A stretch of DNA of 64,000 nucleotides, from assembly GCA_028829895.1 (NCBI GenBank), contig CM054179.1, forward strand, positions 34,654,117 to 34,718,116, read 5' to 3'. The notes under the pieces are model-generated. The model saw only the letters and a program-made list of their open reading frames with translations. It searched no databases and was not told the DNA's origin. Source of the DNA: Sinotaia quadrata (lineage: Eukaryota > Mollusca > Gastropoda > Architaenioglossa > Viviparidae). A program made the translations under genes and the position numbers. Positions 1 to 11,049 of this stretch are shown here, in pieces; the first letter of the stretch is position 1; every line of letters starts with the position of its first letter.

Positions 1-1895
1 ATTAGAGTTCTTTCCAGGAATGACGATGGAAATCGTGTGCACAATATAGTATCAATGTAAACATGAATATATGAACTATTAATTTATTATTTCATCATAT
101 TTTTATTTTAAATAGTGTATATGTTATGAATCAGGATGAACATAATGATTGTGACGAATGCTTTATGCTATGCTAATATGGCTCTTTAGAAAATATACTT
201 ATGTCCAATCCTAGTATAAAACTAAACGCCTATTTTTTAAAATGTGTTTTATGTTTAAAAATATATCAATATTACAATGAATACGTAAAACAAAAATAAA
301 CAATTTTATTTTTATATTTCATTTCATGCATTGGCTTTAGTCAAATAGGCCTTTAAAAACATTTCTCAAGAGATAACAGTTAGGATTATTTTTCTTAAAT
401 TATGACTTTTATTCTTTCTGTCATTATTGATCTCTCGTTCGTATTTCATTAAAATGGGCATGCTGTATCGGAAAAAAATCATAACAAAATCATGTTATTC
501 AATTTGCCGACTTGTGTTGATGGATTTGTTTCCAAAATATCTTTTTACTCAAATGTTCAAATCATGTGTTGAAAGATTGTAATCTCGGGTATTTGAACAT
601 GCGAGATGTCCAGGACACACACATGAACAGTTCACACTTCAAAAATGATATGAACTTCTTACTGTCAAGATATTGTTTGTGGTTTGAAACATTGATGCAT
701 GGATATTGTTTCCCTTTGTTGTATATTTATTACTTATATATATGTAACTTTTCAAAATTTTATTTTAATTTATAGATTTATATGCACGTTGCTCTGTAGA
801 CGTAAATAGCAGCATTGCATGATAGTGAAGCCTCTTTGAACTGATGGTTGAAACAATGTTTTAAGACAACAAGAGAGTGAGAAAGGGATGTGGGGAGGAA
901 GAGAAGTAGTTAGGAAATTGCATGTTTGACTCTGTGTATCGATAAAGAATGTATAGGTAAACAATAATGATGACATCATATCATAGACACCCCACCCCCA
1001 GTCGTTTACATAATTATATAACTATACTTAACACCTATTACCAGTATTTTGACTTAGATTTGAAAGTGTTCTTTGTTGTCTCAAATAAATGTACATTTTT
1101 TCTTGTATTGTGCCCACTTATAATTCTGTACTGCTTACACCTTATTTGTAATTTTAAAATGATTCTTCCTGTCTTTTACAAACATTCGTTTAGTAGGTTG
1201 TCTCTCTTTATCTGTGTCTTTATTATATCTGTCTTTTGTATGTAGTTCTTCTGCTTTAGTTGTCTTGTCTCATATTAAGACTAAACAAGTGCACTCCTTA
1301 TGGTCCATAAACGATCACTGTAGCACAGTTTAAAATGTAACTAACTTAAGTTTATCTGTCCTTTTACCTCAGGTTTGCTGGATGAGGGTTGTTGTGTCTC
1401 TGTCCAATGTTTGTTGTTTGGCGCTAAGTGGAGCATATGAAAGCAGTTTTAAATGAAGACCTGTTGCTGAGGCAGGGTTGTTAATAATAATATCAATTAA
1501 CTAGGTGGCGTTGGCATCACATATTCATTTGTCGGGACAAAGATAAAATGGAGAGTAAGTATAAAAAATCACGACTGTCTATGAAATTAGACGAGCAGAA
1601 ACTTTTCTGATTGAATTTAAAGCTAATAACATAACCCGTGCTAAATTTTACATTGAGGTCAATAGGCATAAATTACCGACTGAACCCACACACAGTAAAC
1701 ATGGTTGACAACCCTTTCCCCCAAGACTCTGATTCATGCAGAGATGTGTCACGTTAATTTAATAATTGCAGTCGTGTTAGTTACATGAAACATTTGTTTA
1801 GATAAATGACACTCTACAAGGATAATGCTATTTGCACAAATGCCACGAGTATTTGCGTAAATGCAATTTCTTCAGTATCCACTTCTCTCTCAAAT
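1..1895. other. Unassigned AT-rich flank
   Basis: I see no gene, RNA or recognisable repeat here. The open frames are short (under 100 codons), rich in Phe, Leu, Ile and Cys, and look like chance frames of AT-rich DNA. Confidence 0.5.
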
Positions 1896-1923
1896 ACACA
1901 CACACACACACACACACACACAC
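1896..1923. repeat. (CA)n microsatellite, retrotransposon target
   Basis: A pure CA run directly abuts the 5' LTR. The same dinucleotide run resumes at 10260 after the 3' LTR, so the LTR element inserted into one CA microsatellite. Confidence 0.95.
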
Positions 1924-3469
1924 TGTCACAGTCTGATAAAATTGTCCGACTTCGTGACCCACTTGCCTTGTTTACTTCAAATTCGAATATTTGAAACCCT
2001 TGGCCCTTTGTTCAAAGCTTCCTTTTTCTAGGTGCTTCTAGAACAGGTCAAGATGTTAGGTAACTTTAGGACCATTGTCCAGTTCTCGAACCAACCACAT
2101 GCTTTGCGAACAGTCACGTGATACGCAATATACCTTTCTATATATGTACCCACACGCTTCCGCTCCCTCACTTCGAGCACATTTTAGCTAATTCCATCAG
2201 CTTACTCGGGTCGTGAGAGGCAGCCGGCGCCATAGAGAATCAAGGTACCCTTCGACTTCTCTCAAAGGTATCATTTTATTTAATAGTATTTGCCTATGTA
2301 TTGTTTAAGTATGTATTTGTGCTATGTATTATATGATTTCCATATACACTTGAGCATGGTTCAGAGAAATAGCTGAAAACCTATATGTTACGGAATATAA
2401 ATTTATTGTAACCATTTTTCCATTTCTGTACTTTAATTTATATTGTTTTAATTCACTAAGAGCCAGAATGCTGCGCTCGATATGAATTCTTCATGTAATT
2501 CAATTATTGCGTGTAATTTAAATTGTAAATTGTGAAGCGCTCTGTCGGCTTGAATTACCCCTTGTATGAACATTAATTTAACGTTGTATCTATTTTATTG
2601 CTTCATACGTCATGACTGTTAAATGGAACACATGTGAGACGATTATATTTTTTCTAAATCTAATTGTAAGCGACGCGAGGTCGAAACTCTTTGTTCAGCG
2701 CATTTAATTGAGCCATGCCTAGGTAGGACCTGTTAGGTTGAGAATTATATCCAAACACGTTGCATCCACAGGTCGGCTCATGGTTCATGTTCACCCATGC
2801 CTCACCTGCACTAGCTTATTGGTGTAAGCGTGTCGAAATCCACTCTGAGGGCCATGCTGCAAAAATTCCAGTTCCTAGCCACTAACAAAGGGACATCATT
2901 CCTTATGCACCACGTGTGTCGTTAAAGGGGGACTGAGGGAACGAACCGGCATGATTGAGTGTTGAGACCAAGGATACAAGAATAGAGCTAAGTGCAAGAT
3001 CAAGTGTACAGATCTCAAAGGAACACTTTTCTGGCAATTTAGATTGACAAAAATCAGGCATAGGCGCGTAAAGACAGAGTGAAGACTATTCGCGTTGCAT
3101 TCGATTTATTGTTAATTTGTTAAACTTTATTAAATCTTATTTTCTTTGTTAATACCTCTTAGTAGTTGATTTCTATGCACAATAGACCAATTAGATTAAT
3201 TCTTAGATTTGAATGGGGGCGGATGAGCAGAAAGATTGATGACGAGTGCATATTAATTTAGAGGGATTTAACTGTTTTCAAATCTAGCTAAAAGATCGCA
3301 GTTTATTAGTCTGTAAATTTGTCGTCTGAACTACAAGACGCACTTTTAATTAGTCAGATAATAAATTGAGCAACCAGTCTGCGTAGAATATGAGAGGAAG
3401 AATTAATTATATTTAAAGTCTTTTAATTATTCTAAGCAGGGTCTTTAAATAAATACTGGAAACGTAACA
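1924..3469 (+). repeat. 5' LTR
   Basis: This 1546-bp repeat matches 8714-10259 at a constant offset of 6790. I found one difference by eye: A at 3295 against T at 10085. It should hold the promoter (see 2139-2145). A late AATAAA is at 3448-3453. The repeat is long for a Ty3/gypsy LTR. Confidence 0.95.
2115..2175 (+). promoter_or_regulatory. Putative LTR promoter: E-box, TATA and start region
   Basis: CACGTG (2115-2120) lies upstream of TATATAT (2139-2145). About 25-30 bases downstream is a pyrimidine-rich CTCACTTC stretch (about 2167-2174) that could be the initiator. The same motifs recur in the 3' LTR at 8905-8910 and 8929-8935. The spacing is what a Pol II core promoter would show, but use is inferred. 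Confidence 0.5.
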
Positions 3470-4088
3470 AGTGTGGGTCGTCGCGGGATTGATATGTATT
3501 AAATTGTAAATTGTAACATTTTTATACATAGGGCGCATCATAACCTAGAAACGAACGAACGAACAGAATTGCCAATTGTTCTTTTGATTTTTGTATCACT
3601 GATTTTCTTTGCTTTTGTTGTGACATGTGCATGTATTCTTTTGCAGAGTAGCGTGCATGTTAGTTAATGTTGATATATTTAAGCGTAGTTAAATATGTCA
3701 TGTTAGCTATTGAATGATTTATTTAGTATTGTGTTACTGAGTACTTCATTGTGAGGAGTCGAAGGTTATACCGCCAGCTAGGAGAGTTATCGGTAGTAAC
3801 AGACTTCGGACTATTATATTTAGGGTGCTAGATATAATGTGTAATGTTGTATGGTAGGAGCCGTGACATTACGGAAGTCTTGGAACAGCGGACACTGTGA
3901 CAAGCAGGTGAAACGTGTAAAGAGTTAACGCGTAATTTATTTCGGAAGGTGTTCTGAGTAAATTAAATAATTTTTGTAAGGTTGTAGCCTAAAAGTTATT
4001 TTCGGGATAAGCGGAGTTATCGCCGACGGTTAAAACACACAATTCACGAGATACATTCTTATTGTAGCCAGCGCGCTAAGACAGTAAA
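3470..4088 (+). other. Retrotransposon leader with primer-binding region
   Basis: This untranslated stretch of 619 bp has several upstream ATGs. A primer-binding site should begin next to the LTR. The sequence from 3474 reads TGGGTCGTCGCGGGATT, where TGG could pair with a tRNA CCA end and CGGGATT resembles a T-arm complement. I could not match it to a specific tRNA, so the primer is unassigned. A splice-acceptor-like TTCTTATTGTAG ends at 4067, just before the gag start. Confidence 0.55.
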
Positions 4089-7000
4089 ATGGATCGCAAA
4101 CAGGTTATCGAAGACCTGAAAGAAGCCGGTATCATGATAGGATACCAGGGTGACGAACTGACTAGCTACATCAAAACTGAGCTAGAGAAAGCGGAAAAAG
4201 CAGAAAAGGAGAGAGTAGAAAAAGCGGACAAAGAAAGGCAAGAGATAGAAAGAGAAGAACGTATTGCTAATCGCGAACTGAAGAAGTTAGAAGCTGAAAA
4301 ACTAGCCGAAACTGAAGCTAAACGCATCGCAGCTGACGCAGAAGCTAAAAGGTTAGAAGCTGAAAGATTAGCCGACATCGAAACAAAACGTATCGCAGCG
4401 GACACAGAAGCCAAACGCATCGCGGCAGACGCGGAAATAAAACGGTTAGAATGGGAAGTAAAGAAACTAGAAGTTACTAATCCAAACCGTGACCGCAGAA
4501 GCAGTGGTGATTCGCATTCTAGCGATGGAAATAATCACAGTAGAATTGAAAATATCATTCCAAAGATAAATATGGTCCCGTTTGATGAGAACAAAGATCA
4601 AATAGACGCGTATTTAAAAACGTTTGAAAAATTAGCCAGAGCAACAAGCATTCCAACCGAACATTGGGCGATAAATTTATCGGGGTTACTGCAGGGTACT
4701 GCGAAAAACGAATTCAATAAGCTTAGCGATTCTGAGTCAGATAATTACGACACAGTCAAGGCCGCATTATTGAAACGTTACAAACTCACAGCAGATACAT
4801 ACCGCCGTAGATTTAAACAGGCCACGAAAGCCAGTTCAGAGACGCACGCACAGTACATACGACGCGTAACTGACTTGTTCCAAAGATGGATAGATCTAGC
4901 CGAAACTCCACAGACGTACGCAGGTCTTAGGGATGAAATGGTAAAAGACCATATTCTCGGGTCATACAAATCAGATCTACTGATTCACTTAGCAATAAGG
5001 GAAAAATCTACGCTAGAGGAGATAGGCAACGCCGCCGATCGCTTTGATGACGCACATTCTCAATTCTCGAACGCACACGCGAACAACAAGTCTCGACCGA
5101 ACGAACCGCAGACTCGAAAGGATAAGAAAAATGACGGGAAGGCACCTAATGAGCGTGATGATAAAACATCTAAACCCGACACTAAAAACAAGTCCGACAG
5201 ACAGAAAGATAAAAAGAATCTTGCATGTTACACTTGTGGTGATAGTGGCCATTTTTCACGAACATGTCCTGAAAAGAAAACAGCTAAAGTTTACGCAGTA
5301 GAAAGTCATACACCTAAAACAGAAAAGTCGAATCGAACACCAGTACAGGCAAACGGTCACGATACAATCGCTTTGCTTGATACAGGGTGTGAGCTAGACG
5401 CTATTGTAAATGCATCATTAGTTAACCGTACCGACTACACAGGGGAGACAATCTCTGTCACCTTTGCAAACGGCGAACAAGACATTTTACCAGTAGCTGA
5501 AGTCTCGATTGTTTCAGACTTTGTAGAAGGAACAGTCAAAGCGGCAGTTATGGAAAACTCACCGCATGACGTGATCCTTGGTTGCAAGTATGTTTTGCCG
5601 TGCAAAAAACAAACTTCAACTGAACCACCACTGGTTAACGCTGTAACCAGAGCAGCGAGTAGTAAAGACAAATCTGTAACTGCACCGATGTCTGTCGCAC
5701 CAGCCGTAGATAAAGCAACAGTTAGCGAGATTAAAATATTACAAGCTGAGGACGAAACACTAGACAAGTTACGCAGACAAGCTGTACTTGTTAGTGACGT
5801 CAACACTGACGATTCGAATAAGAAAGCGTGCATTATTCTGAAAAAGGGTTTATTGTACCGCTATTCGAAAGTGGGAGACGAATTTCGGAAACAATTAGTC
5901 GTTCCACAAACCAAACGAAATGACGTATTACGATTAGGTCATGAGAGTCTTTTTGGTGCACACATGGGTGTACAAAAAACAACTAGTCGTATTACAAGTG
6001 AGTTTTATTGGCCGGACATCACTGCCGATATCCGTAGATTCGTGTTAAGTTGCGACACATGCCAGAGAACACAGTCTAAAAATTCAATCAGACCCGCACC
6101 GTTAGGAGAGCCTGAACTGATCAGTGAACCCTACAAGCGCGTAGCATTGGATTTGATTGGGCCTATAATACCCACATCAACGAGAGGTAATCGATACGTG
6201 CTGACCACTATTGATTACGCAACAAGATTCGCCGACGCAGTACCATTGAAAAATATTGATACTGAAACTGTCGCCGAAGCCCTTTTCGGTCTTTGGAGTC
6301 GTGTTGGAATTCCTACTGAAATTTTGACGGATCAGGGGAGTCAATTCATAGGCAACGTAATGAAGGAAGTAAATCGTTTACTTTCCATCAAACATCTTAC
6401 TTGCACACCATACCACCCCCAGGCAAATGGTCTGATTGAAAAATACAATGGGACATTAAAAACAGCACTTAAAAAGCTCGCCACAGATAAACCGAAAGAC
6501 TGGGACAGATACATCCCTGCCCTACTATTTGCATATAGGGAGGTGCCACAATCTTCCACCGGGTTTTCACCATTTGAGCTACTTTACGGACGTACTGTAC
6601 GCGGACCGATGATGATTTTGAAGGCACTTTGGACTGATGAAAAGACAGATGACGAAGTTAAGACAACTTATACATACGTCACTGACTTAAGAAACCGTCT
6701 TGAAACTATAGGCAAGATAGCACGGGAAAACTTGACGATAGCTCAGTCTAGACAGGCAGAATATTACAATAAGCACACCAAACCTAGAGAATTTGAAGTT
6801 AATGACAAAGTGTTACTGTTGCTTCCTGAAGCACATAACAAACTTCAGATGAAATGGAAGGGGCCCTTTGTAGTTACCGCCAAGCTAGGGGGACTGAACT
6901 ATAAGGTGCAGACAGGAAAGAGAGAGAAAATCTTTCATGTTAACCTACTCAAAAAGTACATAAGCCGTGAGGATCAAACCACTCAAGCTGATTTTGTCGT

Positions 7001-8489
7001 AGCGACGATAGTTACAGAGGACGAGGGGGAGACTGATTGCGTCACTGGTACTTTACCCAACTGTCCTTTACAGACAGAGGAGACTGTTAAAGACGTTAGG
7101 GTGAATGACGCCTTGACGGAAGGACAGAAAAAAGAAGTGAATAAATTGCTCAATGAGTTCTCATCTACTCTGACAGACAAACCAGGGTTGACAGACTTAA
7201 TAGAATTTTCACTGAAGCTGACTGACAACAAACCGATACGTTTGAAGCCGTATCCGTTGCCACACGCCAAGATAGATGACGTTAGACGTGAGATTAAGAC
7301 TATGTTAGATCTAGGGGTCATAGAGAAGACTGACAGTGCCTACGGATCACCCATCGTGTTGATTAAAAAACGTGATAACTCGTTCCGTTTTTGCGTAGAC
7401 TACCGCAAACTCAATCAAGTGACAGAGTTTTGTGCCGAGCCTCTCCCTGATCCGGATCTCATCTTCACTAAGCTAGCTAACGCTCATTACTATACCAAAA
7501 TAGATTTGTCACGCGGTTTTTGGCAAATCAAGGTCAAGGACACTGATCGACACATACTAGCTTTCACTACACCAGTAGGAAACTACACATGGAAAGTTAT
7601 GCCTTTCGGAGTTTCAAACGCTCCAAGCATTTTTTCTAAAATGATGCGGTCATTGTTAGAACCACTGTACGGACGCGGAGTTGAGAACTTCATGGATGAT
7701 TTAATTCTAGGCACCCAGACATGGGAGGAGCACTTAACACTCTTACGAGATGTGCTAGCCAGATTAAAGCAAGCCAACCTCACTGCCCGCCCTACGAAGT
7801 GTGAAATAGCACAATTCTCCTTAGACTTCTTGGGACACAAGTTGAGTCATGGAACTATGTCGCCAAGTGAAGCTAAGATAGCACAACTTAAGGACACTTC
7901 ACAACCGCTAACAAAAACACAAGTTAGAAGTTTTCTTGGTCTTGCTAATTACTACAGAAAATTCGTACCAGATTTTAGTGCCATTGCATGTCCTCTGACT
8001 GACTTGACACGTAAGAATATGCCTACAAAAGTAGTGTGGACTGATGCATGCCAAAACGCTTTTGACACACTGAAATCTAGACTGACTTCAGATTTAGTTG
8101 TTAAACTGCCAGATCTGACAAAACCATTCTTGTTAAGGACTGATGCTAGCAACACAGGATTAGGAGCAGTGTTATTACAAGAACACAATGACACCAAACA
8201 CCCAGTTGCATATGCAAGCCGTAAACTCACAACTACTGAACAGAAATATTCCACCAGTGAAAAGGAATGTCTTGCAATAGTTTGGGCCATAAAAAAGTTC
8301 GAAAACTATTTGTACGGAAAAACCTTTGTCATTGAGTGCGATCACCAGCCGTTGGCCTTTCTCGGACAGGCGCAATTTACGAACAGCCGTTTAATGCGTT
8401 GGTCTTTGTTTCTGACACAGTATGACGCAAATATTCATTACATCAAAGGGTCTTTGAATGTTGGCGCAGATTACATGAGTCGTGCTTGA
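4089..8489 (+). CDS. gag-pol: Gag-Pol polyprotein, integrase upstream of RT
   Basis: One 1466-residue frame encodes the whole element. Residues about 25-135 are a charged Glu/Lys/Ala coiled coil with repeated IAAD and KRLE blocks. A Gag capsid-like region follows (about 150-300). A CX2CX4HX4C zinc knuckle is at 380-393, and the aspartic protease DTG is at 431-433. Integrase comes next, with an H618/H625/C655/C658 zinc finger, the DDE triad D688, D748, E784 (D-35-E), and a C-terminal GPF module at 925-927. RT follows with D1139 in motif A and FMDD at 1201-1204, where Phe replaces the usual Tyr. RNase H ends the protein with D1352, E1393, D1418 and D1461. Gag and Pol share one frame, so no frameshift or stop readthrough is needed, and the Gag:Pol ratio must be set another way. 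The start has a good context (A at -3, G at +4). Catalytic residues appear intact. This would work in cytoplasmic particles and then in nuclear integration. Confidence 0.96.
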   Translation: MDRKQVIEDLKEAGIMIGYQGDELTSYIKTELEKAEKAEKERVEKADKERQEIEREERIANRELKKLEAEKLAETEAKRIAADAEAKRLEAERLADIETKRIAADTEAKRIAADAEIKRLEWEVKKLEVTNPNRDRRSSGDSHSSDGNNHSRIENIIPKINMVPFDENKDQIDAYLKTFEKLARATSIPTEHWAINLSGLLQGTAKNEFNKLSDSESDNYDTVKAALLKRYKLTADTYRRRFKQATKASSETHAQYIRRVTDLFQRWIDLAETPQTYAGLRDEMVKDHILGSYKSDLLIHLAIREKSTLEEIGNAADRFDDAHSQFSNAHANNKSRPNEPQTRKDKKNDGKAPNERDDKTSKPDTKNKSDRQKDKKNLACYTCGDSGHFSRTCPEKKTAKVYAVESHTPKTEKSNRTPVQANGHDTIALLDTGCELDAIVNASLVNRTDYTGETISVTFANGEQDILPVAEVSIVSDFVEGTVKAAVMENSPHDVILGCKYVLPCKKQTSTEPPLVNAVTRAASSKDKSVTAPMSVAPAVDKATVSEIKILQAEDETLDKLRRQAVLVSDVNTDDSNKKACIILKKGLLYRYSKVGDEFRKQLVVPQTKRNDVLRLGHESLFGAHMGVQKTTSRITSEFYWPDITADIRRFVLSCDTCQRTQSKNSIRPAPLGEPELISEPYKRVALDLIGPIIPTSTRGNRYVLTTIDYATRFADAVPLKNIDTETVAEALFGLWSRVGIPTEILTDQGSQFIGNVMKEVNRLLSIKHLTCTPYHPQANGLIEKYNGTLKTALKKLATDKPKDWDRYIPALLFAYREVPQSSTGFSPFELLYGRTVRGPMMILKALWTDEKTDDEVKTTYTYVTDLRNRLETIGKIARENLTIAQSRQAEYYNKHTKPREFEVNDKVLLLLPEAHNKLQMKWKGPFVVTAKLGGLNYKVQTGKREKIFHVNLLKKYISREDQTTQADFVVATIVTEDEGETDCVTGTLPNCPLQTEETVKDVRVNDALTEGQKKEVNKLLNEFSSTLTDKPGLTDLIEFSLKLTDNKPIRLKPYPLPHAKIDDVRREIKTMLDLGVIEKTDSAYGSPIVLIKKRDNSFRFCVDYRKLNQVTEFCAEPLPDPDLIFTKLANAHYYTKIDLSRGFWQIKVKDTDRHILAFTTPVGNYTWKVMPFGVSNAPSIFSKMMRSLLEPLYGRGVENFMDDLILGTQTWEEHLTLLRDVLARLKQANLTARPTKCEIAQFSLDFLGHKLSHGTMSPSEAKIAQLKDTSQPLTKTQVRSFLGLANYYRKFVPDFSAIACPLTDLTRKNMPTKVVWTDACQNAFDTLKSRLTSDLVVKLPDLTKPFLLRTDASNTGLGAVLLQEHNDTKHPVAYASRKLTTTEQKYSTSEKECLAIVWAIKKFENYLYGKTFVIECDHQPLAFLGQAQFTNSRLMRWSLFLTQYDANIHYIKGSLNVGADYMSRA

Positions 8490-8700
8490 TGCCATCAAGT
8501 GCCGGTACTGATAGAATGTTGTTTAATCAATTAACTGAACCCTACGGATTCCTTCCTGTAAATATGAAATATAGTTGCACACTTTATTTCTAGGAATGTC
8601 GAAATTTTTTTTTGTGTAAATTTTTCTTCATTGTGGACTTCTACATTTTATCATACATAATTTGTAGGAGGCATTTTATCTTTGGCAAGATAAACGCCTC
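8490..8700 (+). other. Retrotransposon 3' untranslated stretch
   Basis: About 210 bp lies between the pol stop and the polypurine tract. No envelope-like or accessory frame is visible. Confidence 0.7.
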
Positions 8701-8713
8701 AAAAGCAAGGGGG
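8701..8713 (+). promoter_or_regulatory. Polypurine tract (plus-strand primer)
   Basis: AAAAGCAAGGGGG directly abuts the TG of the 3' LTR, where Ty3/gypsy elements prime plus-strand DNA. It has one interrupting C. Confidence 0.9.
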
Positions 8714-10253
8714 TGTCACAGTCTGATAAAATTGTCCGACTTCGTGACCCACTTGCCTTGTTTACTTCAAATTCGAATATTTGAAACCCTTGGCCCTTTG
8801 TTCAAAGCTTCCTTTTTCTAGGTGCTTCTAGAACAGGTCAAGATGTTAGGTAACTTTAGGACCATTGTCCAGTTCTCGAACCAACCACATGCTTTGCGAA
8901 CAGTCACGTGATACGCAATATACCTTTCTATATATGTACCCACACGCTTCCGCTCCCTCACTTCGAGCACATTTTAGCTAATTCCATCAGCTTACTCGGG
9001 TCGTGAGAGGCAGCCGGCGCCATAGAGAATCAAGGTACCCTTCGACTTCTCTCAAAGGTATCATTTTATTTAATAGTATTTGCCTATGTATTGTTTAAGT
9101 ATGTATTTGTGCTATGTATTATATGATTTCCATATACACTTGAGCATGGTTCAGAGAAATAGCTGAAAACCTATATGTTACGGAATATAAATTTATTGTA
9201 ACCATTTTTCCATTTCTGTACTTTAATTTATATTGTTTTAATTCACTAAGAGCCAGAATGCTGCGCTCGATATGAATTCTTCATGTAATTCAATTATTGC
9301 GTGTAATTTAAATTGTAAATTGTGAAGCGCTCTGTCGGCTTGAATTACCCCTTGTATGAACATTAATTTAACGTTGTATCTATTTTATTGCTTCATACGT
9401 CATGACTGTTAAATGGAACACATGTGAGACGATTATATTTTTTCTAAATCTAATTGTAAGCGACGCGAGGTCGAAACTCTTTGTTCAGCGCATTTAATTG
9501 AGCCATGCCTAGGTAGGACCTGTTAGGTTGAGAATTATATCCAAACACGTTGCATCCACAGGTCGGCTCATGGTTCATGTTCACCCATGCCTCACCTGCA
9601 CTAGCTTATTGGTGTAAGCGTGTCGAAATCCACTCTGAGGGCCATGCTGCAAAAATTCCAGTTCCTAGCCACTAACAAAGGGACATCATTCCTTATGCAC
9701 CACGTGTGTCGTTAAAGGGGGACTGAGGGAACGAACCGGCATGATTGAGTGTTGAGACCAAGGATACAAGAATAGAGCTAAGTGCAAGATCAAGTGTACA
9801 GATCTCAAAGGAACACTTTTCTGGCAATTTAGATTGACAAAAATCAGGCATAGGCGCGTAAAGACAGAGTGAAGACTATTCGCGTTGCATTCGATTTATT
9901 GTTAATTTGTTAAACTTTATTAAATCTTATTTTCTTTGTTAATACCTCTTAGTAGTTGATTTCTATGCACAATAGACCAATTAGATTAATTCTTAGATTT
10001 GAATGGGGGCGGATGAGCAGAAAGATTGATGACGAGTGCATATTAATTTAGAGGGATTTAACTGTTTTCAAATCTAGCTAAAAGTTCGCAGTTTATTAGT
10101 CTGTAAATTTGTCGTCTGAACTACAAGACGCACTTTTAATTAGTCAGATAATAAATTGAGCAACCAGTCTGCGTAGAATATGAGAGGAAGAATTAATTAT
10201 ATTTAAAGTCTTTTAATTATTCTAAGCAGGGTCTTTAAATAAATACTGGAAAC

Positions 10254-10259
<6 letters not shown>
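8714..10259 (+). repeat. 3' LTR
   Basis: This copy has the same length as the 5' LTR and appears identical apart from position 10085. It ends AACGTAACA and runs straight into the (CA)n tract. Confidence 0.95.

Positions 10260-10286
<27 letters not shown>
10260..10286. repeat. (CA)n microsatellite, right half of target
   Basis: CA repeats resume immediately after the 3' LTR. The first five bases, CACAC, match the five before the 5' LTR. Confidence 0.95.
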
Positions 10287-10288
<2 letters not shown>

Positions 10289-11049
10289 ACAAATCGTGTT
10301 ATGTAGTACAGTATGAAGAAAGTACATCTTAATGATTCATTTTCGCGGATTTTCGGTTTCATGCTTGTATGGCTTTCTTGCGTATTTCGAACTGCACACA
10401 ATAGAATCTGTTGTTCTACACAAAGTTATTGTGGTTGTTGCACAGAACTGTGAAGTAAAAAACACCTCACCTCTCTCTAGCTTCCACTCCACTGCAAAAC
10501 GCTCAGCTTGCCGTCTCTACAGCCTTCCGTCACACGCGGCGACCGCGCGCTCGCAGGCCACGTGATCTAGTGTTGCTGTGCGCATTCTCCTGTATCTATG
10601 GGAGCGGTGTTAGTGGGTGGCTCAGTCGCCTAACTCTTTGCCACCCAAGGCGTACGGATTTGCACACTAGGCAATGTGTGTTATATAAGTTGTTCGTACC
10701 GTGGTGCCCTATCTGAAAAGGAATTGTAGAAAAATGAACACACTCTATGTTATAACTTGTACATTTTTTAATTAATAATCTCCTTTATTATACTGACATT
10801 CTCTTAAAGAATTCAATGGAAATCGGTAGGCCTATTATGTCTAATGTGTGCTGTATAGAAGCATCTACATTTACTCTTTATAGAGATTCACAATTGTGGA
10901 CATCGATTTACCAGCCCTTTTGCTCATACTTACATTTAATCCTTTTAGAGGCTAGTTACGGTCCATAAGTGAAGTTGCATCACCTGGTCCTTGTGTCAAC
11001 GGAGAAAGGACCTGGTGCACACGTCGGTAATCACTCAAGAATAGACACA
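10287..11049. other. Unassigned; includes a GC-richer patch with an A-box-like motif
   Basis: 10480-10690 is richer in CpG than its surroundings. TGGCTCAGTCG at 10618-10628 matches a tRNA A box, but no clear B box follows. It may be a decayed tRNA-derived SINE head. A TATATAA-like stretch lies near 10681. I recognise no gene. Confidence 0.3.

Larger units (their letters stand above)
1924..10259 (+). mobile_element. Full-length Gmr1-like Ty3/gypsy LTR retrotransposon
   Basis: This is a complete 8336-bp element with two 1546-bp LTRs, a 619-bp leader, a single gag-pol frame and a polypurine tract. Both LTRs begin TGTCACA and end AACGTAACA, giving the usual TG...CA ends. CACAC lies immediately outside both LTRs and fits a 5-bp target-site duplication, although the CA microsatellite target makes its length ambiguous (odd lengths fit, 4 bp does not). 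Pol reads protease, integrase, RT, RNase H. Integrase before RT is the Ty1/copia order, yet the RT, RNase H and integrase motifs are Ty3/gypsy-like. That combination is known from the Gmr1 group, described first from cod and other deuterostomes. No env-like frame follows pol. The intact frame and near-identical LTRs indicate a young and possibly still active copy. Confidence 0.95.

Noticed and set aside
4166..8375. Minus-strand frames inside gag-pol
   Set aside because: They are shadows of the coding strand, low in complexity and without domains.
8490..8713. Envelope gene downstream of pol
   Set aside because: Only about 210 bp separates pol from the polypurine tract, with no signal peptide or membrane segment, so this is not a retrovirus-like element with env.
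10600..10690. A tRNA gene
   Set aside because: An A-box match is present but there is no B box and no cloverleaf could be drawn.
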